Source: a virus
DNA: 21,678 nucleotides
Virus record (IMG/VR): IMGVR_UViG_3300030419_000474
Location: 1-21,678 of that record
Strand: one strand, 5' to 3'
Made by a program: the position numbers and the translations under genes. Positions 1-7,555 of the stretch are shown here, one piece after another. A model generated the notes under the pieces. That model had not been told where the DNA came from, searched no databases, and saw nothing but the letters and a program-made list of their open reading frames with translations. Each line of letters starts with the position of its first letter. The first letter of the stretch is position 1.

Positions 1-680
1 TCACAAACAATATGGGTTCATTACTTTGGAATTGCTACAAAGCATCTTGTAGTGTTAAAGGTAATACTCGTGTTCGATTGTCTGTTGATGATATAAAAAG
101 TATGAACTCTAACACAGTTGAAAAAAAAGAATTTGAATTACCTGAATACATTATACCAATACATGACACACGAGATTTTCGTGGGCATGAGTATGGTTTT
201 CACGAGTGGTCAGGAGCAGTATCTCGTGATGATATTATGTATGACATAAAAGAGCATCGTGTTGTTTTTCTAGTAGAGGATAACCATAAAATTGTCGATG
301 CAACAGGTCGTGCTAGAGGTAAAATATTACCGAAGTGGAAACGATATGGTAAAAGTAATACTCCCTATTCTCATGGCAATGGTGATATAGCAGTTGTTGT
401 AGAAGATTGTATTAGTGCTTATGTCGTAGGTAAAGCCCAAGAAAATTGTACAGGAGTAGCTTTACTTGGTACAAGTTTACTAGAAGGACATAGGGAGTTT
501 CTTTCAAGATTTAATAAAGTTCTTATAGCATTAGACCCAGATGCTTTACCAAAAACATTACAAATAGCTAAAGAACTAAGAGGATGGGTTGAAGAAATAA
601 AAGTATTAAAACTAAATAACGATTTAAAATATAGAGACAGAAGAGACATTAACAATTTAAAGGAGTTAGTATGGAATTAG
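1..680 (+). CDS. DNA primase, TOPRIM type (5' end outside window)
   Basis: This is the primase that makes RNA primers for lagging-strand synthesis, equivalent to the N-terminal half of T7 gp4. The frame is open from base 3 with no stop, so the true start lies upstream; the ATG at 12 is probably internal. Counting from that Met, residues 6-13 contain a CYKASC pair, which looks like the second half of an N-terminal zinc ribbon. A TOPRIM core follows: catalytic Glu131 in VVVED, LLGTS at 152-155, and the DxD motif at 175-177 in LIALDPDA. The reading frame ends ten bases inside the helicase gene. T7 fuses primase and helicase in one chain, while here they are separate genes, with a possible frameshift site at 656-662. 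Motif order makes primase function very likely; the missing N-terminus prevents a check of the first cysteine pair. Confidence 0.88.
   Translation, partial: TNNMGSLLWNCYKASCSVKGNTRVRLSVDDIKSMNSNTVEKKEFELPEYIIPIHDTRDFRGHEYGFHEWSGAVSRDDIMYDIKEHRVVFLVEDNHKIVDATGRARGKILPKWKRYGKSNTPYSHGNGDIAVVVEDCISAYVVGKAQENCTGVALLGTSLLEGHREFLSRFNKVLIALDPDALPKTLQIAKELRGWVEEIKVLKLNNDLKYRDRRDINNLKELVWN
656..662 (+). other. Candidate -1 frameshift heptamer TTTAAAG at the primase/helicase junction
   Basis: In the primase frame the bases read T TTA AAG, the canonical X XXY YYZ arrangement. A one-base backward slip continues as GGA GTT AGT ATG and enters the helicase frame exactly at its start codon. The AAAGGAG at 659-665 is also the helicase ribosome binding site. 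A weak stem (678-684 with 692-698, seven pairs including one G-U, seven-base loop) lies 15 bases downstream, farther than is usual for a stimulator. Function is inferred from sequence only. Confidence 0.35.
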
Positions 681-1894
681 GACTATTAAGAAGTCTTATG
701 GACAAGGAGTTCTACGATGACCATCGTGGTGCTAAATGTCCTGATAGGATTTTCAGTAAAGATGTTAGAACTATAAAGAAGGTAGTTGATGAAGCATTAG
801 ATAGGTACAATAGGTCAGTTACACCTGACGAGATTGAAGCCTTGTTTTTTTCAAATAACCCTTCTTTGACTACTGCACAGAAAACTGTTTACAGAGGTTT
901 GTTCAGTAAGATTAAAAAAGAGGATGCTATGGGTAATGATGTAGCACAAGAAGTATTATCAAAGTTATTTCAACAAGTGATAGGAGAGGATATAGCCAAT
1001 TTAGGATTTGATTATGTCAATGGTACTATATCATCACTAGAACCATTAAGAAATATACTAGAACACTATAATGATGATTTCATTCCCAATCTAAACATTG
1101 AATGGGAAGATTTAGATATGGATACATTATTAGCTAAGAATGACTTAGAAGCTAAATATGTGTTTAATATACCAAGTTTATCTAGACGAATACAAGGTAT
1201 TAATGCAGGACATTTGATTGAAGTAGGTGCTAGACCTAATACAGGTAAAACATCTTTTCATGCAAGTTTAATTGCATCGCCTAATGGTTTTGCATCGCAA
1301 GGTGCTAAATGTATTATCTTATGTAATGAAGAAGGGAGTCATAGGGTTGGTGCTAGATACTTATGCTCAGCAACAGGAATGAACTTAAATGAAATCAAAC
1401 AAGAACCAACCAAAGCCAGAGATTTATATGCTAGGGTAAAACCAAATATTATGATGTATGATTCTACAGGTAGAGATATGGCTTGGGTTGAAAGTGTTTG
1501 TAAATCATATAAACCTGATGTCATTGTGTTAGACATGGGGGATAAGTTTGCAAGAAGTGCAGGATTTTCTAGAGCAGATGAAGCATTAAAGGCAAACGCA
1601 ATACATGCTAGACAGATAGCTAAACTTTATAACTGTGCAGTATTTTATATGTCACAGCTATCTGCTGAAGCAGAAAATAAAGTCGTACTTAATCAAAGTA
1701 TGATGGAAGGAAGTCGTACAGGTAAGGCTGCAGAAGCAGATTTAATGCTTCTTATTGCCAAGAACCCACCTGTAGAAGGACAAGATGAAGCAGACAATCT
1801 TAGACATATTAATATTGTCAAAAATAAACTAACAGGATGGCATGGTATTGTCCATTCAGAATTTAACTATGAAACAGCGAGGTATGAAGCATGA
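671..1894 (+). CDS. Replicative DNA helicase, DnaB/T7 gp4 family
   Basis: This is a RecA-fold hexameric helicase that would unwind DNA ahead of the phage polymerase. Residues 1 to about 150 form a DnaB-like helical N-terminal part. The ATPase domain follows, with Walker A GARPNTGKTS at 186-195, a catalytic-glutamate strand around 217-222 (ILCNEE), Walker B DVIVLDMG at 283-290, motif H3 with the sensor Gln in YMSQLSAEAE near 327-335, and the basic motif NIVKNKLTG near 381-389. The start at 671 has a good AAAGGAG six bases upstream and overlaps the primase stop by ten bases. The next gene starts within its stop codon (ATGA). There is no primase domain in this chain, unlike T7 gp4; a fused product could arise by frameshifting. 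Family assignment is secure. Confidence 0.95.
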   Translation: MELGLLRSLMDKEFYDDHRGAKCPDRIFSKDVRTIKKVVDEALDRYNRSVTPDEIEALFFSNNPSLTTAQKTVYRGLFSKIKKEDAMGNDVAQEVLSKLFQQVIGEDIANLGFDYVNGTISSLEPLRNILEHYNDDFIPNLNIEWEDLDMDTLLAKNDLEAKYVFNIPSLSRRIQGINAGHLIEVGARPNTGKTSFHASLIASPNGFASQGAKCIILCNEEGSHRVGARYLCSATGMNLNEIKQEPTKARDLYARVKPNIMMYDSTGRDMAWVESVCKSYKPDVIVLDMGDKFARSAGFSRADEALKANAIHARQIAKLYNCAVFYMSQLSAEAENKVVLNQSMMEGSRTGKAAEADLMLLIAKNPPVEGQDEADNLRHINIVKNKLTGWHGIVHSEFNYETARYEA

Positions 1895-2379
1895 CAAATT
1901 TTAGAGCAAATAGAAAATTTAGACCAGAAGCATATAATCAAAATGATAATTTAGGAAAAAATACAATAATAAATTATTTAAAAAATAATGGGCATACTAT
2001 TTTAGATAGAGAAGAAAACTATTCTTTTGATATAAAAAGTGAGAAGGATGGTAATCAATACTTTTCTGAAGTAGAGATGAAAAACCAATGGAGAGGTGAT
2101 TGGAATACTTCTTGGAAAGAAATACGTATACCCTATCGTAAACATAAACTATTAGATAAATTTAAAAAAATATCAAATGATACTTGGACAGAAGTAAATA
2201 AACCATCTCATTTTCTTAACTTTTATGTAATAAGAACAGATTGTGAGTATGCATGGAGAATAAAAGACTATCAACTTACTGAAGAAAGAGCAAAAGAAGT
2301 ATGGTTAGGTAATGCTAGAAGAACAGAGCCTTTTTATCATATTCCTTATGAAGAAGCAGAGTTGGTTAAATTATTATGA
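1891..2379 (+). CDS. Possible PD-(D/E)XK nuclease-like protein
   Basis: This 162-aa protein lies between helicase and polymerase and overlaps both neighbours by ATGA junctions. I do not recognise a named family. Residues 44-64 show YSFDIKS, a short turn, then EVEMK, so Asp47 and Glu62-x-Lys64 can be read as the D...ExK active site of the restriction-endonuclease-like fold. A predicted helix (residues about 20-32, INYLKNNG) precedes it, as in that fold. If so, it could act on host DNA or on recombination intermediates. The location in the replication module fits a DNA enzyme. The C-terminal half is rich in aromatic and charged residues with no further motif. The nuclease call is an inference from one motif. 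Confidence 0.4.
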   Translation: MTNFRANRKFRPEAYNQNDNLGKNTIINYLKNNGHTILDREENYSFDIKSEKDGNQYFSEVEMKNQWRGDWNTSWKEIRIPYRKHKLLDKFKKISNDTWTEVNKPSHFLNFYVIRTDCEYAWRIKDYQLTEERAKEVWLGNARRTEPFYHIPYEEAELVKLL

Positions 2380-2699
2380 CCCTACTTGACTTATTATATA
2401 TAGAGTTAGACGCTGCAGAAGAGAGAAGACGAATATCGGAAGAGAGAAACTATCATAAAGATGTGTATGGTAGATCAGCAGAGAAAAGTGTTGAGAGAAC
2501 TAAAAAATTAATAGCTTTAAGAAAGCATGAGTCTCTAGATATACAGGCATATAATTCGGGATTGGTTCTTATAAATGATAAATTTGTAGTAAGTTTAATT
2601 AATAATAAATGGAGAATTAAAAATAAAAATAAATGGTATTTACATAAGGAAGATGTAGATCATTTTGTAAACACTTACATATTAGGAGACAAAAAATGA
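2376..2699 (+). CDS. Hypothetical protein, 107 aa
   Basis: I recognise no family. The N-terminal 50 residues are strongly charged and helical (ELDAAEERRRISEERNYH and following), and the C-terminal half looks like short beta strands ending in KNKWYLHKEDVDHFV. There are no membrane segments, cysteines or catalytic motifs. It starts inside the stop codon of the preceding gene and ends inside the start codon of the DNA polymerase gene, so it is probably translated by coupling. It has no clear Shine-Dalgarno sequence of its own. Being locked between neighbours by ATGA overlaps supports a real gene with a role linked to replication, but no function can be read. Confidence 0.75.
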   Translation: MTLLDLLYIELDAAEERRRISEERNYHKDVYGRSAEKSVERTKKLIALRKHESLDIQAYNSGLVLINDKFVVSLINNKWRIKNKNKWYLHKEDVDHFVNTYILGDKK

Positions 2700-4717
2700 A
2701 ACTAACAATTGACGTAGAAAATGATGTTGTAAAACGAGGTGGTAAAATACACATGGACCCCTTTGAGCCTGATAACAAATTAGTGATGGTAGGCATACTC
2801 ACAGAGACAGGTGAAGAACATCTATTTAGAATGGATAACAAAGATTGTCATAAGATACAGGAGTTACTAGATAAAGCAACAGTTTTAATTGGACATAATA
2901 TTGTACATGATTTAATGTGGCTATGGGAGACAGGTTTTAAATATGATGGTGAAATATTTGATACCATGTTGGGTGAATACATATTGCAACGTGGACAAAA
3001 ACAACCATTAACTCTTGAAGCATGTGCTGAGAGATACAATCTAGAAACCAAGAAACAAAATTCAATGAAAGAATATTTTAAAAATGGTACACTTATGTCT
3101 GAAGTACCTCATCAAGAATTGTCCAAGTATCTATCTGCCGACATACATGCAACACAGGAGTTAAGTAATGAAATTTATAAAAAACTACAAGAGAAGGATA
3201 GCATTGGTCTTAATAATACTGTGCTACTTACCAACAAAGTTGCCCTTACTTTGGCTAATATATACAGGCGGGGGTTTAATGTTAACATGGATTCTTTACA
3301 AGAAGTTAAGGAACAGTTTGTACGAGAGAAGAATGAAATATCGAAAAAGCTTTCTAGGTATGTTAAGGAACTCATGGGAGATACACCAATAAATTTAAAT
3401 AGTCCTGAACAGATGTCTTGGGTTGTATATAGTAGAAAACCAATGCAAAAAGAATTATGGGCAAATAGTTTTACACCTTATATGAATAAAGCAGACTTTA
3501 ATAAAACTGTAAAAGAAAAGTCATCTATATTATTTAAAACAAAGGCTGTTAGATGTAACATATGTAATGGTAAAGGAGAAATACGAAAGACTAAAAAGAA
3601 TGGATTACCATATGCTAAGAATAGTAAATGCCATGATTGTAATAGTCTTGGGTATAACTTTATACCAACCGATAAAGTAGCAGGTCTTAAATTTAATGCA
3701 CCTTCTGCTAAATGGGTAAGTAATCATGGGTTTAAGGTCAGCAAAGTTAATTTAAGTTTGTTACAAGGTATTGCCAAGAATAAGAATATGACAGAAGCAG
3801 TTGAGTTTCTATCCAATCTACAGAGATTATCTGCTTTAGACACTTATCTATCTTCTTTTGTTGAAGGTATTGAAACTCATGTAAAGGCAGATGGTAAGTT
3901 ACACGTAAGATTAACACAACATATGACAGCAACAGGTAGATTTAGTGGTCGTGACCCTAATATGCAGAATATGCCTAGAGGTGGTACATTTCCTGTGAAA
4001 CGTGTTTTTGTTTCACGATGGGAAGGTGGTAAAATATTAGAAGCAGACTTTGCTCAATTAGAGTTTAGGGCTGCTGCATATTTATCACAAGACGAAACAG
4101 CAATGAAGGAGATTGAAGATGGATTTGACGTACATAGCTATACTGCCAAAGTTATTACTGAAGGTGGTCAGAATATTAGTAGGCAAGAAGCGAAAGCACA
4201 TACCTTTGCACCCCTCTATGGAGCAACAGGGTTTGGTAGAACAGAAGCAGAAGCAACCTACTATCAACAATTTACAGACAAGTATAAAGGAATCTCACTA
4301 TGGCACACCAGATTGGCTAAAGAAGCTGTAACAACAGGTAAAATTAAGACACCATCGGGTAGGGAGTTTGCATTTCCTAATGTAAAGAGACTAAGCAATG
4401 GAAAGGTAAGTTATTTTACACAAATAAAGAATTTTCCTGTACAGAGTTTTGCTACAGCCGATATTGTTCCTGTTGTTCTTATGGAGATAGAGGATAAGCT
4501 AAATAGTTATTTATCTTGTATTGTCAATACTGTGCATGATTCAATTGTGATTGATGTACACCCAAATGAGGTAGAAGAAATTATTAATGTTATAAATAGT
4601 GTAAATGACGATATGACTGACATCATTAATGAACAGTTTAATATAAAAATTAATGTTCCACTATTATTAGAAGCAAAAATAGGTAATAATTGGCTTGACA
4701 CGAAAGAAATAATGTGA
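2696..4717 (+). CDS. DNA polymerase, family A with 3'-5' exonuclease domain
   Basis: This is the phage replicative polymerase, related to T7 gp5. The exonuclease domain has Exo I DVE (Asp6, Glu8), Exo II GHNIVHD (66-72) and Exo III YLSAD (145-149). The palm and fingers have motif A EADFAQLE with Asp451, motif B running R496, K500, F504 and Y508, and motif C VHD with His614-Asp615. The residue equivalent to E. coli Pol I Phe762 is Phe504. Between exonuclease and polymerase domains, where T7 gp5 carries its thioredoxin-binding loop in the thumb, there is a four-cysteine insert (C287, C290, C312, C315). The gene starts at an ATGA overlap with a strong AGGAG. At 673 aa it is close to T7 gp5 (704 aa) in length. 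Confidence 0.97.
   Translation: MKLTIDVENDVVKRGGKIHMDPFEPDNKLVMVGILTETGEEHLFRMDNKDCHKIQELLDKATVLIGHNIVHDLMWLWETGFKYDGEIFDTMLGEYILQRGQKQPLTLEACAERYNLETKKQNSMKEYFKNGTLMSEVPHQELSKYLSADIHATQELSNEIYKKLQEKDSIGLNNTVLLTNKVALTLANIYRRGFNVNMDSLQEVKEQFVREKNEISKKLSRYVKELMGDTPINLNSPEQMSWVVYSRKPMQKELWANSFTPYMNKADFNKTVKEKSSILFKTKAVRCNICNGKGEIRKTKKNGLPYAKNSKCHDCNSLGYNFIPTDKVAGLKFNAPSAKWVSNHGFKVSKVNLSLLQGIAKNKNMTEAVEFLSNLQRLSALDTYLSSFVEGIETHVKADGKLHVRLTQHMTATGRFSGRDPNMQNMPRGGTFPVKRVFVSRWEGGKILEADFAQLEFRAAAYLSQDETAMKEIEDGFDVHSYTAKVITEGGQNISRQEAKAHTFAPLYGATGFGRTEAEATYYQQFTDKYKGISLWHTRLAKEAVTTGKIKTPSGREFAFPNVKRLSNGKVSYFTQIKNFPVQSFATADIVPVVLMEIEDKLNSYLSCIVNTVHDSIVIDVHPNEVEEIINVINSVNDDMTDIINEQFNIKINVPLLLEAKIGNNWLDTKEIM
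3554..3652 (+). other. Zinc-knuckle insert encoded within the DNA polymerase thumb
   Basis: These codons specify two CxxC pairs, CNICNGKG (287-294) and CHDCNSLG (312-319), separated by a basic, lysine-rich loop. The CxxCxGxG form resembles the DnaJ zinc repeat. It sits upstream of the RFSGRDPNMQN polymerase segment, in the thumb region where T7 polymerase binds host thioredoxin. Zinc binding is expected from the four cysteines; a role in DNA grip or partner binding is inferred. Confidence 0.7.
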
Positions 4718-4753
4718 TATAACTGAAAAACCATTAAGAAAGGAGAATAATAT

Positions 4754-5665
4754 ATGAGTAATCAAGTAAGTTTAATAGATACAAATAATTATACTGCTAT
4801 GGCACAAGCAATGGGCATGGTAGCAGAACAACCAAAAGAAAAAAGAAGCAATCTTCCACGATTGAGAATGATTCATTCAGGAATTATGGGTGAAAAAGTT
4901 GTTGAAGGTGAAACTGTAAATGTAGAAGTTATAAAGGCAGGTTCTTACCGATTAGAACTTCCCAATGGTGAATACATTTATAGTAAGACAGTAACGATAA
5001 GACCCTTTATTCAAAGATTTATGTATAAGAGATTTATCAAAAATATGAATGCTAAAGCAGGAGAAAAGAAAGGTGACTTCTGTAAAACTGTTATGTCTGA
5101 CAATCTTAATATAGATTTAAAGGACAATATGGGTGGGTTTAATTGTGGTAAACCAGCAGGTTTTGTACAAGACTTTAAAAGTTTACCTGAATCAACCCAA
5201 AAATTAATTAAAGAGATAAAAAGAGTTCGTGTTATACTTGGATTAATAAAACTAGATAACCCAACTAATGAGAAAGGAACAAAGGTAAAGCAAGATGAAG
5301 TACCTTTTATTTGGGAAGTAGATAATAGAGAAGCTTTTAAAATAACTGGTGTACCCTTTGCTAAGTTATCCGAAATGAAACGACTGTTACCTCAACACCA
5401 TATTAAACTTTCATCAAAGCAAGGTGAAAGTGGTAGTGGTTCAGTTGTATACTTTTTACCTGTTGCAGATTTAAATGTATCAAAAACAATTGATATAAGT
5501 GAGGAAGATCAAAAGTCTTTTTCTCTATTTTTAGACTTTATACAAGTTTGTAACGACTCTGTTACAAAAGAATGGGAGTATAAAACTAGGAATAATATGA
5601 AACAGGTAGATAAAGATGTTGTAGATGATTTCATTGATATTGAATCAGATAAGGAAATAACCTAA
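4754..5665 (+). CDS. Possible ssDNA-binding protein (gp2.5-like role)
   Basis: This 303-aa protein follows the polymerase and has its own strong site (AAAGGAG, about eight bases before ATG). No enzyme motif is visible. Residues 60-110 and 220-245 look like beta strands with many basic and aromatic residues, and the final 20 residues are acidic (VDKDVVDDFIDIES), like the acidic tails by which phage and bacterial ssDNA-binding proteins contact replication partners. The position between polymerase and recombination nuclease matches that of gp2.5-type proteins in T7-like phages. Its stop overlaps the next start (TAATG). The assignment rests on context and the tail; alternatives are a recombination mediator or an unrelated replication accessory protein. 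Confidence 0.45.
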   Translation: MSNQVSLIDTNNYTAMAQAMGMVAEQPKEKRSNLPRLRMIHSGIMGEKVVEGETVNVEVIKAGSYRLELPNGEYIYSKTVTIRPFIQRFMYKRFIKNMNAKAGEKKGDFCKTVMSDNLNIDLKDNMGGFNCGKPAGFVQDFKSLPESTQKLIKEIKRVRVILGLIKLDNPTNEKGTKVKQDEVPFIWEVDNREAFKITGVPFAKLSEMKRLLPQHHIKLSSKQGESGSGSVVYFLPVADLNVSKTIDISEEDQKSFSLFLDFIQVCNDSVTKEWEYKTRNNMKQVDKDVVDDFIDIESDKEIT

Positions 5666-6513
5666 TGCAACATCAAGCAGAGTTGGCTGTGCATAAGTAT
5701 CTTACAAATGCTGTTCAAGGTAAAGTTTCTATGGGGGAAAACACCATTGAACAAATAGCAAATGATATTAAAGATGCTTTGCACCGTCAATTCAATAGCA
5801 AACAAAAAAGAAAATATTCATTACGAATGTCGAGTATAGGGAGACCATCGTGTCAACAATGGTTTGAAAAAAACTTACCTAATAAGGCACTACCAAAACC
5901 GACAACATTTGTAATGAATATGATGCTTGGAGACATTGTAGAAGCTGTGTTCAAAGGTCTTTTAAAAGAAGCTGGTGCTAACTTTAAAAATTCAGAACAA
6001 GTTAAACTAAAATTAAAAGACAAAACAATTAAGGGTACATATGACCTCATATTGGATGATCAAGTTGATGATATTAAATCAGCATCTAATTGGTCTTATA
6101 GATATAAATTTGAATCTTTTGACACACTAAAAGAAGGGGATGGATTTGGTTATATAGGACAACTAGCAGGTTATGCTAAAGCTACCAATACTAAAGCTGG
6201 TGGTTGGTGGGTTGTAAATAAAGCCAATGGCGATTTTAAATATGTACCTGCTACAGGAATAGAAGTAGATAAAGAAGTTTCTAAAATGGAAGAAACTATA
6301 AAAGCTGTAGAAAGTAAAGAATTGGTACGATGCTTTGAGCCAGAACCTGAATATTTTAGAAGCAAACCTACAGGTAATATGGTGTTAAACAAGAATTGTA
6401 CATTTTGTGACTTTAGGCAGGAGTGTTGGAAAACATTACAAGTATTACCTGCACAAAAGTCATCTGCTAAAGAACCAAAGATGGTTCAATATGTATCATT
6501 GGGAAAGGAGTAA
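5665..6513 (+). CDS. Cas4/AddB-like exonuclease with Fe-S cluster
   Basis: This is a PD-(D/E)XK nuclease of the Cas4/RecB type, likely acting as a 5'-3' or end-resecting exonuclease in phage recombination and host DNA breakdown, comparable in role to T7 gp6. The active-site residues are Asp127 in GTYDLIL and Asp136-Ile-Lys138 in VDDIKSAS, followed by the QLAGY motif (Gln166, Tyr170). Four cysteines are placed as in Fe-S nucleases: Cys63 in the N-terminal RPSCQQW, and Cys245, Cys248 and Cys254 in NCTFCDFRQEC near the C-terminus. It begins at a TAATG overlap with the preceding gene. All elements are present and in order, so the fold is secure; polarity and substrate are inferred from the family. 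Confidence 0.88.
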   Translation: MQHQAELAVHKYLTNAVQGKVSMGENTIEQIANDIKDALHRQFNSKQKRKYSLRMSSIGRPSCQQWFEKNLPNKALPKPTTFVMNMMLGDIVEAVFKGLLKEAGANFKNSEQVKLKLKDKTIKGTYDLILDDQVDDIKSASNWSYRYKFESFDTLKEGDGFGYIGQLAGYAKATNTKAGGWWVVNKANGDFKYVPATGIEVDKEVSKMEETIKAVESKELVRCFEPEPEYFRSKPTGNMVLNKNCTFCDFRQECWKTLQVLPAQKSSAKEPKMVQYVSLGKE

Positions 6514-6517
6514 TATT

Positions 6518-6739
6518 ATGACAAAACCTAGTATAGACGAAATGGCAGAAATTATAAAAGAAAAAGAAAAAGAACTATATGAAATGAAAAAAGAATATAG
6601 GGAACGTAGAACTGAAGGATTACGTAGTGCTATGGAGCAACGTAAAGAAGCAGAAAAATTAGTGCGTGACGAAATGAAAGCACTAGGATATACTGATGGT
6701 TTACCTTTTGGTTCAAACATTCGTTGGTATAACTTTTAA
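6518..6739 (+). CDS. Small charged helical protein, 73 aa
   Basis: The start at 6518 is chosen because AAAGGAG lies seven bases upstream and the ATG follows the exonuclease stop directly. A longer reading from 6407 would run through exonuclease codons and lacks a site. Residues 1-55 are one long, highly charged helix (many EK, KE and RR pairs), probably coiled coil. The C-terminal 18 residues (GYTDGLPFGSNIRWYNF) are not charged and include aromatics. There are no known motifs. It sits between two nucleases, so it may be an accessory or inhibitor of one of them, but this is only position-based. The next gene follows after two bases. Confidence 0.7.
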   Translation: MTKPSIDEMAEIIKEKEKELYEMKKEYRERRTEGLRSAMEQRKEAEKLVRDEMKALGYTDGLPFGSNIRWYNF

Positions 6740-6741
6740 AA

Positions 6742-7197
6742 ATGTCTGCATATAGTGCTAGGAGAGTGGCACACATAAATGGGTATAGGAGTGGCTTAGA
6801 GGATAAAATTGCCACCTATCTAAAAGATAATAAAATAAAATTTTTATATGAAAAAGTAAAAATAGAGTGGGAAGATTTAGCTTATCGCACCTATACCCCT
6901 GATTTTATTTTGCCTAATGGTATTATAATTGAAACAAAAGGTATATTTACAGTATCAGATAGAAGAAAGCATCTATGTATACAAAAACAACATTCTAATT
7001 TAGATATTAGATTTGTGTTTACTAATAGTAATAGAAAACTACGAAAAGGTGCAAAGTCTTCATATGCTGAATGGTGTTTAAAGTATGACTTTAAGTATTA
7101 TGATAGAATAATACCTGAAGATTGGTTAAAGGAAAAAGGAAAAAATAAACATGAAAAATTTATTAAATTTAAAAACGTAAAAATAAAAAGGAGTTAA
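6742..7197 (+). CDS. Endonuclease I (T7 gp3 family), Holliday junction resolvase
   Basis: This enzyme resolves branched DNA and helps break down host DNA. The sequence follows T7 endonuclease I closely: YRSGLEDK at 15-22, TYTPDFILPNG at 50-60, IIIETKG at 61-67, and RRKHLCIQKQH, DIRFVF and SYAEWCLKY farther on. The catalytic residues match T7 Glu20, Asp55, Glu65 and Lys67: here Glu20, Asp54, Glu64 and Lys66. Length (151 aa) equals the family norm (149 in T7). The C-terminal tail is lysine-rich, as in T7. It starts two bases after the preceding stop with no obvious Shine-Dalgarno sequence, which suggests translational coupling. The call is secure. Confidence 0.96.
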   Translation: MSAYSARRVAHINGYRSGLEDKIATYLKDNKIKFLYEKVKIEWEDLAYRTYTPDFILPNGIIIETKGIFTVSDRRKHLCIQKQHSNLDIRFVFTNSNRKLRKGAKSSYAEWCLKYDFKYYDRIIPEDWLKEKGKNKHEKFIKFKNVKIKRS

Positions 7198-7200
7198 GTT

Positions 7201-7554
7201 ATGGATAAAGATAAATCATATAGCAGAGTTTTCAATAAAGAAGATTTTGTAATTTCAATTACACCTATTACTGATGTTCAAAGTAAATGGACCGGTCAAG
7301 TAGCTGTAGACATTACTTCATCTAATAAAAATCCATTAAATGTTAAAGACTATAATCATATATTTCATTTATGTAAAATGCTATGTAGTGTTATACCTTT
7401 AATGGAAGAAGATGCAGAAATGGTAGAAAGATTAGACGAATATGTTAAAATATTTGATGCAAGTAAACCACCAAAAGATAGGTTAGTTGTTTCAGATAAA
7501 AATGATAATGTTATAAAACTAGATTGGTTTTCAAAAATTAAGGGAAGGGCATAA
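7201..7554 (+). CDS. Hypothetical protein, 117 aa
   Basis: I do not recognise the family. A strong AAAGGAG precedes the ATG, using the last codons of the endonuclease I gene. The protein looks mixed alpha/beta: a beta-rich start (FVISITPI, GQVAVDIT), a helical centre (IFHLCKMLCSVIPLMEEDAEM) and a short C-terminal strand region ending in KLDWFSKI. There are no membrane segments or catalytic signatures; two cysteines occur four residues apart in the helix. The next gene begins after one base. The operon position among nucleases and nucleotide genes is the only hint of role. Confidence 0.75.
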   Translation: MDKDKSYSRVFNKEDFVISITPITDVQSKWTGQVAVDITSSNKNPLNVKDYNHIFHLCKMLCSVIPLMEEDAEMVERLDEYVKIFDASKPPKDRLVVSDKNDNVIKLDWFSKIKGRA

Positions 7555-7555
7555 T

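Noticed and set aside
3168-3392. 74-codon + strand frame inside the polymerase gene
   Set aside because: It is out of frame with a secure gene, has no upstream site, and its hydrophobic content comes from frame-shifted lysine/leucine codons.
6407-6517. Longer start for the 73-aa gene
   Set aside because: The extension lies within Fe-S nuclease codons for its cysteine motif and has no ribosome binding site, while ATG 6518 has a strong one.
6742-7197. Frameshift signal from A-rich runs at the end of endonuclease I
   Set aside because: The AAAAAGG run there is the ribosome binding site of the next gene, and the phase does not form an X XXY YYZ heptamer leading to a meaningful fusion.
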